A DNA stretch of 64,000 bases. Origin: Arthrobacter sp. MYb213. GTDB taxonomy: Bacteria > Actinomycetota > Actinomycetes > Actinomycetales > Micrococcaceae. Both the position numbers and the translations under genes were made by a program. The notes beneath the pieces were generated by a model. It ran no database searches, had not been told where the DNA came from, and saw only the letters and a list, made by a program, of their open reading frames with translations. Positions 51,448 through 59,672 of this stretch are shown piece after piece (the first letter of the stretch is position 1; each line of letters opens with the position of its first letter). Location of the stretch: the NCBI RefSeq assembly GCF_002979915.1, contig NZ_PCQA01000004.1, positions 62,001 through 126,000 of the forward strand, given 5' to 3'.

Positions 51448-52104
51448 GTGAATGAAGAATCTGTTGAACCCACGGTAGACCCTGCAGCTGCACACGTTAT
51501 TGGTGTCGGCCCCTGGGAAGGAGAGCTACCCACCGAGGCGCACTACGACCCGGAGCTACTGGCCGAAGGCGATAAGCGCAACGTTGCCGACAAATACCGG
51601 TACTGGTCAATGGATGCGATCATTGCAGATCTTGACGAACGCCGCCACGACTTTCATATCGCTATCGAGAACTGGCAGCACGATATGAACATTGGAACCG
51701 TGGTGCGCTCGGCTAACGCATTCCTCGCCAAGGAAGTGCATATTATTGGCCGTCGACGCTGGAACCGTCGCGGAGCGATGGTCACCGATCGTTACCAACA
51801 CGTACGCCACCATGCAACCGTGGATGAATTTGTGACCTGGGCCGAGGGCGAAGGACTGACAATTATCGGGATTGATATCTTCCCTGACTCTGTCCCATTA
51901 GAAACCTATGATCTCCCGCGAAACTGCGTTCTGGTCTTCGGTCAAGAAGGTCCTGGGCTTAGCCCCGAGGTGCACGCGGCAGCTAAAGACACACTTTCAA
52001 TAGAGCAGTTCGGTTCAACTCGTTCGATAAATGCCGCTTCAGCAGCTGGGATAGCTATGCACGCATGGGTTCGCCGGCACGTCTTTGGGCAACACATAGG
52101 TTAA
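51448..52104 (+). CDS. TrmH/SpoU-family RNA 2'-O-methyltransferase
   Basis: A 218-residue knotted (SPOUT) methyltransferase. Seen: motif 1 NIGTVVRSANAF, motif 2 LVFGQEGPGLS and motif 3 STRSINAASAAGIAMH that together bind S-adenosylmethionine. Target (tRNA or rRNA ribose) unknown. GTG 51448: a TACCCT -10-like element at 51436-51441 lies six bases upstream and no clear ribosome-binding site precedes, so the mRNA may be leaderless. Confidence 0.9.
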   Translation: MNEESVEPTVDPAAAHVIGVGPWEGELPTEAHYDPELLAEGDKRNVADKYRYWSMDAIIADLDERRHDFHIAIENWQHDMNIGTVVRSANAFLAKEVHIIGRRRWNRRGAMVTDRYQHVRHHATVDEFVTWAEGEGLTIIGIDIFPDSVPLETYDLPRNCVLVFGQEGPGLSPEVHAAAKDTLSIEQFGSTRSINAASAAGIAMHAWVRRHVFGQHIG

Positions 52105-52220
52105 CAAAAGTCCAAACATCTGATTTTTAAGCAGAAGTTTACTCAAGTATCTGGATTAGTTGCCGAATTCAGCTTAGGCTAGGCCTTGGTTATGCATTCG
52201 TGATCTGGGAGCGGCTTGTA

Positions 52221-53579
52221 GTGAAACGGCGACATCAGGTAAACCACGACTTACTACTTATCGGATTACCCCGAAAAAGGAAACGTCTGGTCGTATGGGC
52301 TACCTCTGTGGTGGCCGCTATAGGCCTCACCGGAGCGCTCGCAATTCCTATCGTTGCGCAGACAGCAGATAACCGTCAGGGCAATATGCCCATTGCAATT
52401 GATGCAGACGCCGAACAAGCAAATTTCAGCAATTCGGTTTATGTCAGCCAAGATGCACCACTGAACGCTTTCGGCGGATCAGGACATGCACTTGCCATTG
52501 ATGGTCGCCCGCTAGGCATGGTTGAGGGAGCAGCGGAATCTTCCGAAGAAGCTGAATCCGAAACCGAGACGGCCTTGTTGGCAGGAGCCGTAGGCACCAT
52601 TGGCCAGCTACCTGGTGGTCTGCAGCTAATGCACCCGGTTCCTACCCGCCGCATCTCCAGTCCTTACGGCTGGCGCAGCAACCCTACCGGTGCCGGAAAT
52701 CAGATCCACATCGGTCAGGACTACCCAATTTCTTGCGGTTCTCCTGTTTACGCCAGTGAAGCCGGACGGGTTATTGTCTCCGGTTGGCATGGGCACTCGG
52801 GTATGCGCGTGACCATTGATCATGGAAACAACGTGCAAACCGGCTACAGCCACAACTCAAAGCTAGTCGCCAAGATTGGCCAAGAGGTCAAGCAGGGTGA
52901 ACTGATCGCGCTCGCCGGTACTACCGGAAACTCGACCGGTTGCCATGTGCACTTCGAGGTTATCGTTGATGGACGTTGGCACGATCCACGTAACTACCTT
53001 CCAAATATTTCTGGACAGCCAAACGCAATGATCGATTCGACTCGTCTGACGGTCAACTCGAACAGTGCGCCAAAGGGTAACGGTTCAAACGGTCCACAGT
53101 CGCAGGCTCCAAATCGTGACCAGGGCGCAAACCCTGATGTGGTGGTACCGGAGAACGACACCCCAGTGGTGCCGAAGCCTAAACCTAAACCAAAGCCCAG
53201 CGATTCGCACTCGCCGTCGCCGACTGAGCCTAAGTCTCCGTCGCCGAGCGATTCCAATACGCCATCGCCTACCGATAGCAAGTCGCCATCGCCGACTGAC
53301 TCAAAAACTCCGTCACCAACCGATGGCACTAAGGATCCTTCGCCGCCGGAAGGCACTGAATCGCCAACGGACGGTACCGATACACCGACGCCGAAGCCTT
53401 CGACACCGAAGACGGAAGCGCCTGTACCTTCGGCACCTGAGTCGGAGGAGACAACCCCTGAGACTCCAGTAGCACCGCCATCAGATTCGAAATCCAGTGG
53501 GTCTAAGAGCCCTGAAGTGCCAAAGCAGTCTGGATCAGCAAGCAGTAATGTGCAGGCCCCGGAGCCTGAAAGTAAATAG
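52221..53579 (+). CDS. M23-family peptidoglycan endopeptidase with Ser/Pro-rich tail
   Basis: A 452-residue protein with a basic N-terminus, one membrane helix or uncleaved signal (about 18-40), a spacer, and a LytM/M23 domain (about 140-270) with zinc ligands His163 and Asp167 in HIGQD and His244 in HVHFE (His242 catalytic). It should cut peptide cross-bridges of the wall. The last about 160 residues are Lys/Pro then Ser/Pro/Thr repeats (SPSPTDSK type), probably a wall-spanning stalk. GTG 52221 follows GGGAG at about nine bases; the upstream GTG at 52200 would add seven residues. Confidence 0.9.
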   Translation: MKRRHQVNHDLLLIGLPRKRKRLVVWATSVVAAIGLTGALAIPIVAQTADNRQGNMPIAIDADAEQANFSNSVYVSQDAPLNAFGGSGHALAIDGRPLGMVEGAAESSEEAESETETALLAGAVGTIGQLPGGLQLMHPVPTRRISSPYGWRSNPTGAGNQIHIGQDYPISCGSPVYASEAGRVIVSGWHGHSGMRVTIDHGNNVQTGYSHNSKLVAKIGQEVKQGELIALAGTTGNSTGCHVHFEVIVDGRWHDPRNYLPNISGQPNAMIDSTRLTVNSNSAPKGNGSNGPQSQAPNRDQGANPDVVVPENDTPVVPKPKPKPKPSDSHSPSPTEPKSPSPSDSNTPSPTDSKSPSPTDSKTPSPTDGTKDPSPPEGTESPTDGTDTPTPKPSTPKTEAPVPSAPESEETTPETPVAPPSDSKSSGSKSPEVPKQSGSASSNVQAPEPESK

Positions 53580-53593
53580 CAAGTAAGCGCATG

Positions 53594-53635
53594 CCGCGGG
53601 TGTTAACCGGTTTTTAAGCCGGGTAACATCCGCGG
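53594..53635 (+). terminator. Terminator after the M23 gene
   Basis: Arms of 17 bp beginning CCGCGG and ending CCGCGG with two non-Watson-Crick positions, an 8-base TTTTTAAG loop and a following TTTG. Fourteen bases past the stop. Confidence 0.8.
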
Positions 53636-53771
53636 TTTGTTCGTTAAATCGATGGCAACCCGTGTCACGTTCAGAGATCTATGCCACGTCAGGGCTTGCT
53701 GCCGATAGGATGGAGTGAGAAACGCCGTCAACGGCGACGCGTCCACCCTCGCTAATCACAAGGAGTGAAGC

Positions 53772-54794
53772 ATGCCTATCGCAACCCCCGATAAGTACAA
53801 TGCAATGATCGATGCCGCCAAGGCTGGCGGTTACGCCTTCCCGGCGGTCAACGTCACCAGCTCGCAGACCCTGAATGCCGCAATCCGCGGCTTCGCAGAA
53901 GCTGAGTCAGATGGCATCATCCAGGTTTCCACCGGTGGCGCAGCCTACTGGTCCGGCGCCTCCGTCAAGGACATGGTCACCGGCTCGCTCGGCTTTGCAG
54001 CCTTTGCACGTCAGGTAGCTAAGAGCTACGGCGTGAATATTGCGCTGCACACCGACCACTGCCCAGCGGACAAGCTGGACAGCTTTGTTTTGCCACTGCT
54101 TGCTGCCTCTGAAGCAGAGGTCGCCGCTGGTCGCGATCCTTTCTTCAACTCCCACATGTGGGACGGCTCGGCAGAGACTCTAGAAGAAAACCTGCGCATC
54201 GCAGCAGAACTGCTACCACGCACCGCTGCCGCCAAGCAGATCCTCGAAGTTGAAATCGGCACCGTAGGTGGCGAAGAAGACGGCGTAGAAAACGAAATCA
54301 ACGATAAGTTGTACACCACCGTTGAAGACGCCATGGCGACCATCGAGGCCTTGGGTACCGGTGAAAAGGGTCGTTACATCACGGCTCTGACCTTCGGTAA
54401 CGTGCATGGCGTGTATAAGCCAGGTGGCGTGAAGCTCCGCCCAGAGATCCTGAAGGACATTCAGGCTCAGATCGGTACGAAGCTGGGCAAGGCTAACCCC
54501 TTCGACCTAGTCTTCCACGGTGGCTCGGGCTCCTCCCAGCAGGAAATTGCAGATGCTGTTTCCTACGGCGTGATCAAGATGAACATTGATACCGACACTC
54601 AGTACGCGTTCACCCGCCCAGTTGCCGGCCACATGCTCGCTAACTACGACGGCGTGCTGAAGGTTGACGGCGAAGTTGGCAACAAGAAGACCTATGATCC
54701 TCGTGTTTGGGGTGCCAAGGCTGAAGAGTCCATGGCTGCTCGCATCGTCGAAGCAGCGCGCCAGCTAGGCTCCGCCGGAAAGTCGCTGAAGTAA
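53772..54794 (+). CDS. fbaA: Class II fructose-1,6-bisphosphate aldolase
   Basis: A 340-residue Zn-dependent glycolytic/gluconeogenic aldolase. Seen: ALHTDHC with His93, Asp95 and His96, the metal and catalytic residues, EVEIGTVGGEEDGV, FGNVHGVYKPGG and FHGGSGSSQQEI phosphate-binding loop, NIDTDTQYAF. ATG 53772 has AAGGAG at seven bases. Strong codon bias fits high expression. Followed after 2 bp by the DUF3151 gene. Confidence 0.97.
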   Translation: MPIATPDKYNAMIDAAKAGGYAFPAVNVTSSQTLNAAIRGFAEAESDGIIQVSTGGAAYWSGASVKDMVTGSLGFAAFARQVAKSYGVNIALHTDHCPADKLDSFVLPLLAASEAEVAAGRDPFFNSHMWDGSAETLEENLRIAAELLPRTAAAKQILEVEIGTVGGEEDGVENEINDKLYTTVEDAMATIEALGTGEKGRYITALTFGNVHGVYKPGGVKLRPEILKDIQAQIGTKLGKANPFDLVFHGGSGSSQQEIADAVSYGVIKMNIDTDTQYAFTRPVAGHMLANYDGVLKVDGEVGNKKTYDPRVWGAKAEESMAARIVEAARQLGSAGKSLK

Positions 54795-54796
54795 AT

Positions 54797-55210
54797 ATGG
54801 TCGGCGAGAATCTACTGGGGATTCCAGAAACACTGTTGCCGGAAGAAACCGACGTGCTTGCGCGTTTGGACGCCGGAGACGAAGCTATCGACTTGGCAGC
54901 TAAGTTCCCATCGTCATCGCTGGTCTGGGCTCTGCTCGCCAACGAGGCACATGGCGAAGGCCGCACCGTGGATTCTTACGCGTTCGCTCGCGTGGGTTAT
55001 CACCGTGGCCTGGATTCGCTGCGTAAGGCTGGATGGCGCGGACAGGGCCCAGTGCCTTGGCGCCATGAGCCAAACCGCGGATTCTTGCGTTCGCTTTACG
55101 CGTTGGGCCGTGCGGCCGCAGCGATTGGCGAGAGCGAAGAAGTGGATCGTATTGAGAAGTTCCTCAACGATTCGGATTCCAGCGCTAAGGCAGCTATCGA
55201 AGCCGAGTAA
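54797..55210 (+). CDS. DUF3151 family protein
   Basis: A 137-residue helical, soluble protein typical of actinobacteria: NLLGIPETLLPEE at the start, SSLVWALLANEA, YAFARVGYHRGLDSLRKAGWRGQGPVPW and NRGFLRSLYALGRAAAAIGE in parts. Function unknown. It lies 2 bp after fbaA, and this neighbourhood is, as I recall, also found in mycobacteria, so cotranscription with the aldolase is conserved. Followed by a terminator. Confidence 0.88.
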   Translation: MVGENLLGIPETLLPEETDVLARLDAGDEAIDLAAKFPSSSLVWALLANEAHGEGRTVDSYAFARVGYHRGLDSLRKAGWRGQGPVPWRHEPNRGFLRSLYALGRAAAAIGESEEVDRIEKFLNDSDSSAKAAIEAE

Positions 55211-55220
55211 CAACTAACAA

Positions 55221-55260
55221 AAGATGCGGACGAAAACTTACAAGTTTTCGTCCGCATCTT
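55221..55260 (+). terminator. Terminator after fbaA-DUF3151
   Basis: A perfect 19-bp stem (55221-55239 with 55242-55260) running into TTTTT. Strong intrinsic terminator. Confidence 0.9.
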
Positions 55261-55445
55261 TTTGCCCAAAAAGCATGCGACCCAAAGAGCTTTACGCCGT
55301 AGACACTCCAAACCTCAAGACTTTTCGTCGTTCAGGGCCTCCAACGGGTCGAGCTTAGATACCCAACCAATCTGTGTCTCGCTGAGACTTGACCATTAAC
55401 GTCAGTGTTCGGACCATTCAGCGCCGATGATTGAAAAATGAGGGT

Positions 55446-55500
55446 GTTCTCATGAAGTTCTACTTTTAGTTTCATATTGTTTACCTAGAGTTCACTTGAG
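55446..55500 (+). promoter_or_regulatory. PHO-box-like array of GTT direct repeats
   Basis: Five direct repeats begin at 55446, 55457, 55469, 55479 and 55490 (spacings 11, 12, 10, 11). The last two are contiguous 11-mers GTTTACCTAGA and GTTCACTTGAG, matching the actinobacterial PHO-box unit G(G/T)TCAYYYR(G/C)G at 9 and 10 of 11 positions. The array ends 40 bp before a gene pair encoding a DUF4956 protein and a VTC polyphosphate-polymerase-like protein, so phosphate-limitation control by PhoP is a good hypothesis. Nothing else was recognised in the 330-bp gap apart from the terminator. Confidence 0.55.
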
Positions 55501-55540
55501 AGAACAAATCATCACCTCATCACAATGAAGGGAGTCCACC

Positions 55541-56191
55541 GTGCTTTCATTCTGGCTGGCTCTAGGTTCAAACATCGTCGGCATCACCATCTTGGTCTAC
55601 TTCGTGTATTTTCGCAGGCACTTCAGGCGTGATTTGGTATTGGCCTACGTTGCGCTGAGCATGGGTATTTTTGCGGTCACCATGTTGCTTTCAGGCAGTG
55701 GAGCGGGGATGGGGCTTGGGCTGGGTCTCTTCGGTATTTTGTCGATTATTCGACTACGTTCCGATACTTTGACGCAGGAAGAAGTCGCTTACTACTTCAT
55801 TTCTCTTGCCATTGGTCTGGTTAATGGACTGCACCCGGACCCGGCTTGGTTGGCGCCGTCGGCTACCGCCGCCTTGGTGCTCGTAATGTACGTGGCAGAC
55901 CACCCAAGTTTTGCACCGCGCACCGAACGCCAGACGGTGACTTTAGAGAAAGCCTATGCGCAGAAACCAGATTTGGTAGCTGCGCTAGAAGATCTGCTCA
56001 ACGCGAAGGTGCTGCGCACCGTGGTTGTTGAACTGGATATGGTCCGTGACCTGACCATTGTGGATGTCCGCTTCCGGACCAATAAGCACAGCAAACCACA
56101 GCAGCCGGTAGAGCTCGGCGGCACTTACGAGCTAGCAAAAACCTCGACAACTTCGGCAACTGAGGCCAAACAGGAGTCGTGGTCCAAATGA
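55541..56191 (+). CDS. DUF4956 membrane protein
   Basis: A 216-residue protein with four membrane helices in the first 130 residues and a cytoplasmic ACT-like C-terminal domain. Hallmark: FGILSIIRLRSDTLTQEEVAYYF in parts, the DUF4956 signature after helix 3. These proteins occur next to VTC-domain polyphosphate polymerases in many bacteria, and are thought to act with them at the membrane. GTG 55541 has GGGAG about seven bases upstream. Overlaps the VTC gene by 4 bp. The CotH-type gene that often completes such clusters is absent here. Confidence 0.88.
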   Translation: MLSFWLALGSNIVGITILVYFVYFRRHFRRDLVLAYVALSMGIFAVTMLLSGSGAGMGLGLGLFGILSIIRLRSDTLTQEEVAYYFISLAIGLVNGLHPDPAWLAPSATAALVLVMYVADHPSFAPRTERQTVTLEKAYAQKPDLVAALEDLLNAKVLRTVVVELDMVRDLTIVDVRFRTNKHSKPQQPVELGGTYELAKTSTTSATEAKQESWSK

Positions 56192-57024
56192 CCGCGCAAG
56201 CGATGACTTCGCTATCGCGTGAGGCTTTAGAAGTTGCTGTCGTAGATCGAGCACCCATCGGATTAGCCGAGGTGATCTCGGAAGCCGCATTGCAAACTCG
56301 TGTGGATCGTAAATTTTTGCTGACGCCAGAAGAGTTCACTGCGTTGACTGAACGGCTGGGGGACCAATTTAAAATCATGGAAATCGACGGACTACGTACC
56401 TTTCGTTATGAGTCTGTGTACTTCGACACCGAGGATTTTGAACAGTATCGTGCCCACCGCCAAGGACGTCGCCGACGCTACAAGGTCCGCTCCCGCACAT
56501 ACGCGGATACCGGACTATCGATGTTTGAGATTAAAACTAAAGGACTCCGCGGGGCAACGGTGAAACACCGTGTGGAACAAGCCCCTGAGCAAGCCGGTGA
56601 ACTCAGTGAAGAGAATCGTGAATTCCTTGACCAGGTATTGGCTAGCGAATATGGCGAAGAAGCGCCATCGTTGTCAGCGGTCCTTGATAGCACCTACACC
56701 CGAGCGACATTCGTGAATCCCATTGACGGTGAACGAGTCACCTGTGACGTGGAATTGAACTACGCAAACGACGAGAAACAGATCGCAGGACCGGACCTGA
56801 TAGTGGTGGAAACCAAATCTGCAGACGGCCGTGGGGTCTCCGACCGGGCGCTTGCTGAACTCGGTATTCGTGAGGTCAGCATGTCCAAGTACTGTATCGG
56901 GATTGCATTGCTACATCCTCAGCTCCCAGCCAACCGCTGGAGCCGACTCTTGGCTCAACGCTTCGGAACACGCCGTGGACCGGTGTCACGCCTGACGCGC
57001 CCCCGGGCGATGGTTCGTAGTTAG
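56188..57024 (+). CDS. VTC-domain protein (probable polyphosphate polymerase)
   Basis: A 278-residue protein of the triphosphate-tunnel (VTC) fold. Seen: TRVDRKFLLT, the basic and acidic tunnel motifs ESVYFDTEDFEQYRAHRQGRRRRYKVRSR in parts, MFEIKTKGLRG, VKHRVEQ, and late ELNYANDEKQ and VVETKSADGRG. Eukaryotic Vtc4 makes polyphosphate from ATP with this fold; bacterial members are presumed similar. ATG 56188 overlaps the DUF4956 stop; AGGAG lies about twelve bases upstream. With the PHO-box-like array this pair may control phosphate storage. Confidence 0.88.
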   Translation: MTAQAMTSLSREALEVAVVDRAPIGLAEVISEAALQTRVDRKFLLTPEEFTALTERLGDQFKIMEIDGLRTFRYESVYFDTEDFEQYRAHRQGRRRRYKVRSRTYADTGLSMFEIKTKGLRGATVKHRVEQAPEQAGELSEENREFLDQVLASEYGEEAPSLSAVLDSTYTRATFVNPIDGERVTCDVELNYANDEKQIAGPDLIVVETKSADGRGVSDRALAELGIREVSMSKYCIGIALLHPQLPANRWSRLLAQRFGTRRGPVSRLTRPRAMVRS

Positions 57025-57030
57025 ATCTTC

Positions 57031-57075
57031 TAAGCAAGCATTTCCCCGAGAATATCTCGGGGAAATGCTTGCTTA
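57031..57075. terminator. Bidirectional terminator including a stop codon
   Basis: A perfect 20-bp stem (57031-57050 with 57056-57075) and an AATAT loop between the convergent VTC and response-regulator genes. The right arm includes the TAA stop of the response regulator (57073-57075). Confidence 0.85.
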
Positions 57076-57741
57076 ACGCGTGCTAGCTAGGCGATAGCCC
57101 ACACCTCGAACGGTTTCGAAGCGTTCCCCACCAAGCTTGTTTCGTAGGTAGCGCACATACACGTCCACCACATTTGAGCCAGGATCAAAGTCGTAACCCC
57201 ACACTCTGGAGAGCAGTTGTTCGCGGCTGAGCACCTGCCCTGGGTTGCGCAGGAAAGCTTCGGCCAGCGCAAATTCGCGGGCTGAGAGTTCAATTTCCTT
57301 TTCTGCCACGAGAACCCGGCGTCGCAACAAATCCATTTCTAGATCCTCGTGACTGAGCACCGAGGTTTCGCTCGCGCTATCTTCTGTGCGCAGACGTAAC
57401 CTCACGCGGGCTAGTAATTCGTCAAAATGGAAAGGCTTGGCCATATAGTCATCGGCGCCATTTTGCAGGCCGGTGACGGTATCTTCAACGCTGCCACGCG
57501 CGGTCAAAATGATGACGGGTGAATCAATATGTGCCGCACGCATACGTCGGAGCACCGAGAAACCGTCTTCATCGGGTAGCCCAAGATCCAAGATGATCAG
57601 CTCAAAGTCGCCGTCGCGGGCCAAATCAAATCCGTCACGCCCTGTACCGGCCACTGCAGAAGTCAGTCCCGCTGCGCGCAGGCCCTTGGCAACAAATGAA
57701 CTAATGCGTGGCTCATCTTCAATGATCAGGATACGACTCAT
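57073..57741 (-). CDS. OmpR-family response regulator
   Basis: A 222-residue regulator: receiver domain with the acidic pair in IIEDEP, phospho-acceptor Asp52 in ILDLGLPDEDG, Thr in ILTARGS and Lys in YMAKPF; then a winged-helix domain (about 125-222) with LLSRVWGYDFDPGSNVVDVYVRYLRNKLG in parts. ATG 57741 overlaps the sensor kinase stop. Targets unknown; the convergent polyphosphate pair is a neighbour but not in the same transcript. Confidence 0.95.
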   Translation of the reverse strand: MSRILIIEDEPRISSFVAKGLRAAGLTSAVAGTGRDGFDLARDGDFELIILDLGLPDEDGFSVLRRMRAAHIDSPVIILTARGSVEDTVTGLQNGADDYMAKPFHFDELLARVRLRLRTEDSASETSVLSHEDLEMDLLRRRVLVAEKEIELSAREFALAEAFLRNPGQVLSREQLLSRVWGYDFDPGSNVVDVYVRYLRNKLGGERFETVRGVGYRLASTR

Positions 57742-59183
57742 ACTTCGGTACCTCGTTTTGTCAGTGGGATATCGATATAGAATGTGGAGCCCTTCCCGGG
57801 CTCAGCATCTACCCAGACGCTACCGCCGTGGGACGTGGCTATAGCCGAAACAATGTTTAACCCCAGACCGGAACCGTCCGAGCGTACCGAGTTCTTTCCA
57901 CGCCCAAAGCGCTCAAAGATTCGTTCGATATCTTCGGGCTGGATTCCTACTCCGTTATCTGAGACCCACCAACGTAACAAGGTCTCACCGTGTCCGTCTC
58001 TGAGTATTTCGTTGCCCAAACCGATGCGAGTGCCAGCGGAAGAAAATTTCACGGCGTTAGCGCAGAGCTGTAACATCGCCTGGGTAATGCGCGTCTGGTC
58101 GAGGGTGACGGTAGATTCACAGCGGTAATCTATGCGCCAGTGCCGGTCACCCAAGGCACGAGCTTTGTCCAAAATTTCATCTAGCAAAGCTCCCACTTGG
58201 GTGGGTGCTGGCTGGATGAAGTCAGCCCGGTTTGATTTAGCGAGCATTACCAAGTCATTAATGAGTAGGGACATGCGACTCATCTCGTCCAAGGCGATTT
58301 CTTTGCTCTGCACGACGTCTTCTGGATCATTTTCATCCATTAGTTCAAGATGTCCACTGACGATGGTTACCGGTGTACGCAGCTCATGACCAACATCGTC
58401 CAGTAGCTGTCGTTGTGACTTCAGTGAGTCTTCTAAACGGTCGAGCATCTCATTGATGGTCACCGTCAGCTCGGCAAATTCATCGTTTCCGGTGACTTCA
58501 ATACGCCGAGACAAGTCACTTTCCGAGATCTGGTGTGCGGTGGTTTGCAGCCGCCGGATCGGTTCCAGTGTCCGGTTGACCACCAGCCAAGAGGCGCCGG
58601 CCGCCAGCGCCATGACGAGGAACCCTACGGCCGTAAATATCGAGATATTACGGTCATTGGCGCGGGCTTCGGCATGATAATCATAGGCGAGCACGAAGGC
58701 GCTCGAATTGGGGTCTTCCGGAAGCTGCACGGGAACTACCACCGCCCGATAGGTAGTGATTTCGGTGGTGACGGTGCCAAGGTGGATATGGCTATCTGTT
58801 TTGCTCTGTTGCGCCCACTGGAGAAATTCAGGGTCATCTTCGAGTCTTAATTCCACTATTTCGGGTGCGGTCCAGCGGACGTCGCCATCGGCTAATCCCA
58901 GCATGCCTTGATGCCGGGAAGGCAAGGTGCGTTGCATGGCGGTGTAGAGCAGATCTTCGGCTTTTTCAAAGCGTTTCAGCGTACGCGGATCCACCCCGGT
59001 ATCGGTGAGCACCCCAAACTCCTGCACGGTGCGAGATAACGAGTCATCGATGCGCTCGTTCAATTCATGACGTTGAACCGCGAAACTGGCGGCCCCCGCA
59101 GAGAGTAACGCTAGTCCCACAACCAGCAGCATTCCGGTGAGTACCCGGGCACGGATGGACCATGAGCGTTTAGTCGTCATCAT
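57738..59183 (-). CDS. Sensor histidine kinase
   Basis: A 481-residue kinase with two membrane helices (about 12-32 and 175-195) around an extracytoplasmic sensing region, a HAMP domain (EPIRRLQTTAHQISESDL), HisKA with DDVGHELRTPVTIVSGH (phospho-His) and HATPase with N, G1 and G2 boxes (LCANAVKFS, VSDNGVGIQ, GSGLGLNIV). ATG 59183. Its start overlaps the 3' end of the poly-Asp protein gene by 14 bp, so the three genes are an operon: anchored acidic protein, kinase, regulator. Confidence 0.94.
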   Translation of the reverse strand: MMTTKRSWSIRARVLTGMLLVVGLALLSAGAASFAVQRHELNERIDDSLSRTVQEFGVLTDTGVDPRTLKRFEKAEDLLYTAMQRTLPSRHQGMLGLADGDVRWTAPEIVELRLEDDPEFLQWAQQSKTDSHIHLGTVTTEITTYRAVVVPVQLPEDPNSSAFVLAYDYHAEARANDRNISIFTAVGFLVMALAAGASWLVVNRTLEPIRRLQTTAHQISESDLSRRIEVTGNDEFAELTVTINEMLDRLEDSLKSQRQLLDDVGHELRTPVTIVSGHLELMDENDPEDVVQSKEIALDEMSRMSLLINDLVMLAKSNRADFIQPAPTQVGALLDEILDKARALGDRHWRIDYRCESTVTLDQTRITQAMLQLCANAVKFSSAGTRIGLGNEILRDGHGETLLRWWVSDNGVGIQPEDIERIFERFGRGKNSVRSDGSGLGLNIVSAIATSHGGSVWVDAEPGKGSTFYIDIPLTKRGTEV

Positions 59184-59592
59184 CGTCCTCTAGGTCGTCA
59201 TCATCATCGTCGTCGTCATCATCGTAGCTATTTGCCGATGGTGGCAGGGGGACGACTGGTTTTTTGCTCGGTTTTGGTTTGACCGTAGGGGCCTTGCTCG
59301 GCTTGGCCGTAGGCGATTTTTTCACCGGAGGCGCACTAGTTTTCGGGCTTTGAGTCGGTTTCGAAGTTTTTGAGGGTTGCTCCGACGGGGGTGTCGAAGG
59401 GGTGGTTGACGGTGAGGGGACACCTGGCTCACCGCCCGAAGGAGAGGGACGAGTGTCCTGGATAATGAAGCCGTTTCCTAAGTCTTTATCTGCAGGATCC
59501 GCGACAACCTGCCGGATGCCTAGAATTCCCAAGAGCACCACCACGATCACGATGACCAGAAGTGCGATACGACGCAACGTTTCCAAACCCAT
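59170..59592 (-). CDS. Membrane-anchored Pro/Lys-rich protein with poly-aspartate tail
   Basis: A 140-residue protein: one N-terminal membrane helix (about 8-26, IALLVIVIVVVLLGILG), then a short conserved-looking part (VADPADKDLGNGFIIQDTRPS), a disordered Ser/Pro/Lys/Thr-rich segment of about 80 residues, and a C-terminal run of about sixteen acidic residues, nearly all Asp, encoded by GAC/GAT repeats (59170-59222). ATG 59592; an upstream frame to 59637 is possible. It overlaps the kinase start. The helix orientation puts the acidic tail outside, where it could bind Ca2+, Mg2+ or basic peptides and present them to the sensor; this is inference. Confidence 0.75.
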   Translation of the reverse strand: MGLETLRRIALLVIVIVVVLLGILGIRQVVADPADKDLGNGFIIQDTRPSPSGGEPGVPSPSTTPSTPPSEQPSKTSKPTQSPKTSAPPVKKSPTAKPSKAPTVKPKPSKKPVVPLPPSANSYDDDDDDDDDDLEDDDDD

Positions 59593-59672
59593 ACCACCAT
59601 TGTGTCCGAGACAAATGAGACGAAGATGAGAGAACACGGCCCTGCGCGTCTTAGCGCGGCACTGGCCAGGAG

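Noticed and set aside
53065-53472. 135-codon Arg-rich frame over the tail of the M23 gene
   Set aside because: Frame-shifted reading of the Ser/Pro repeat region; Arg-rich low complexity and no start signal.
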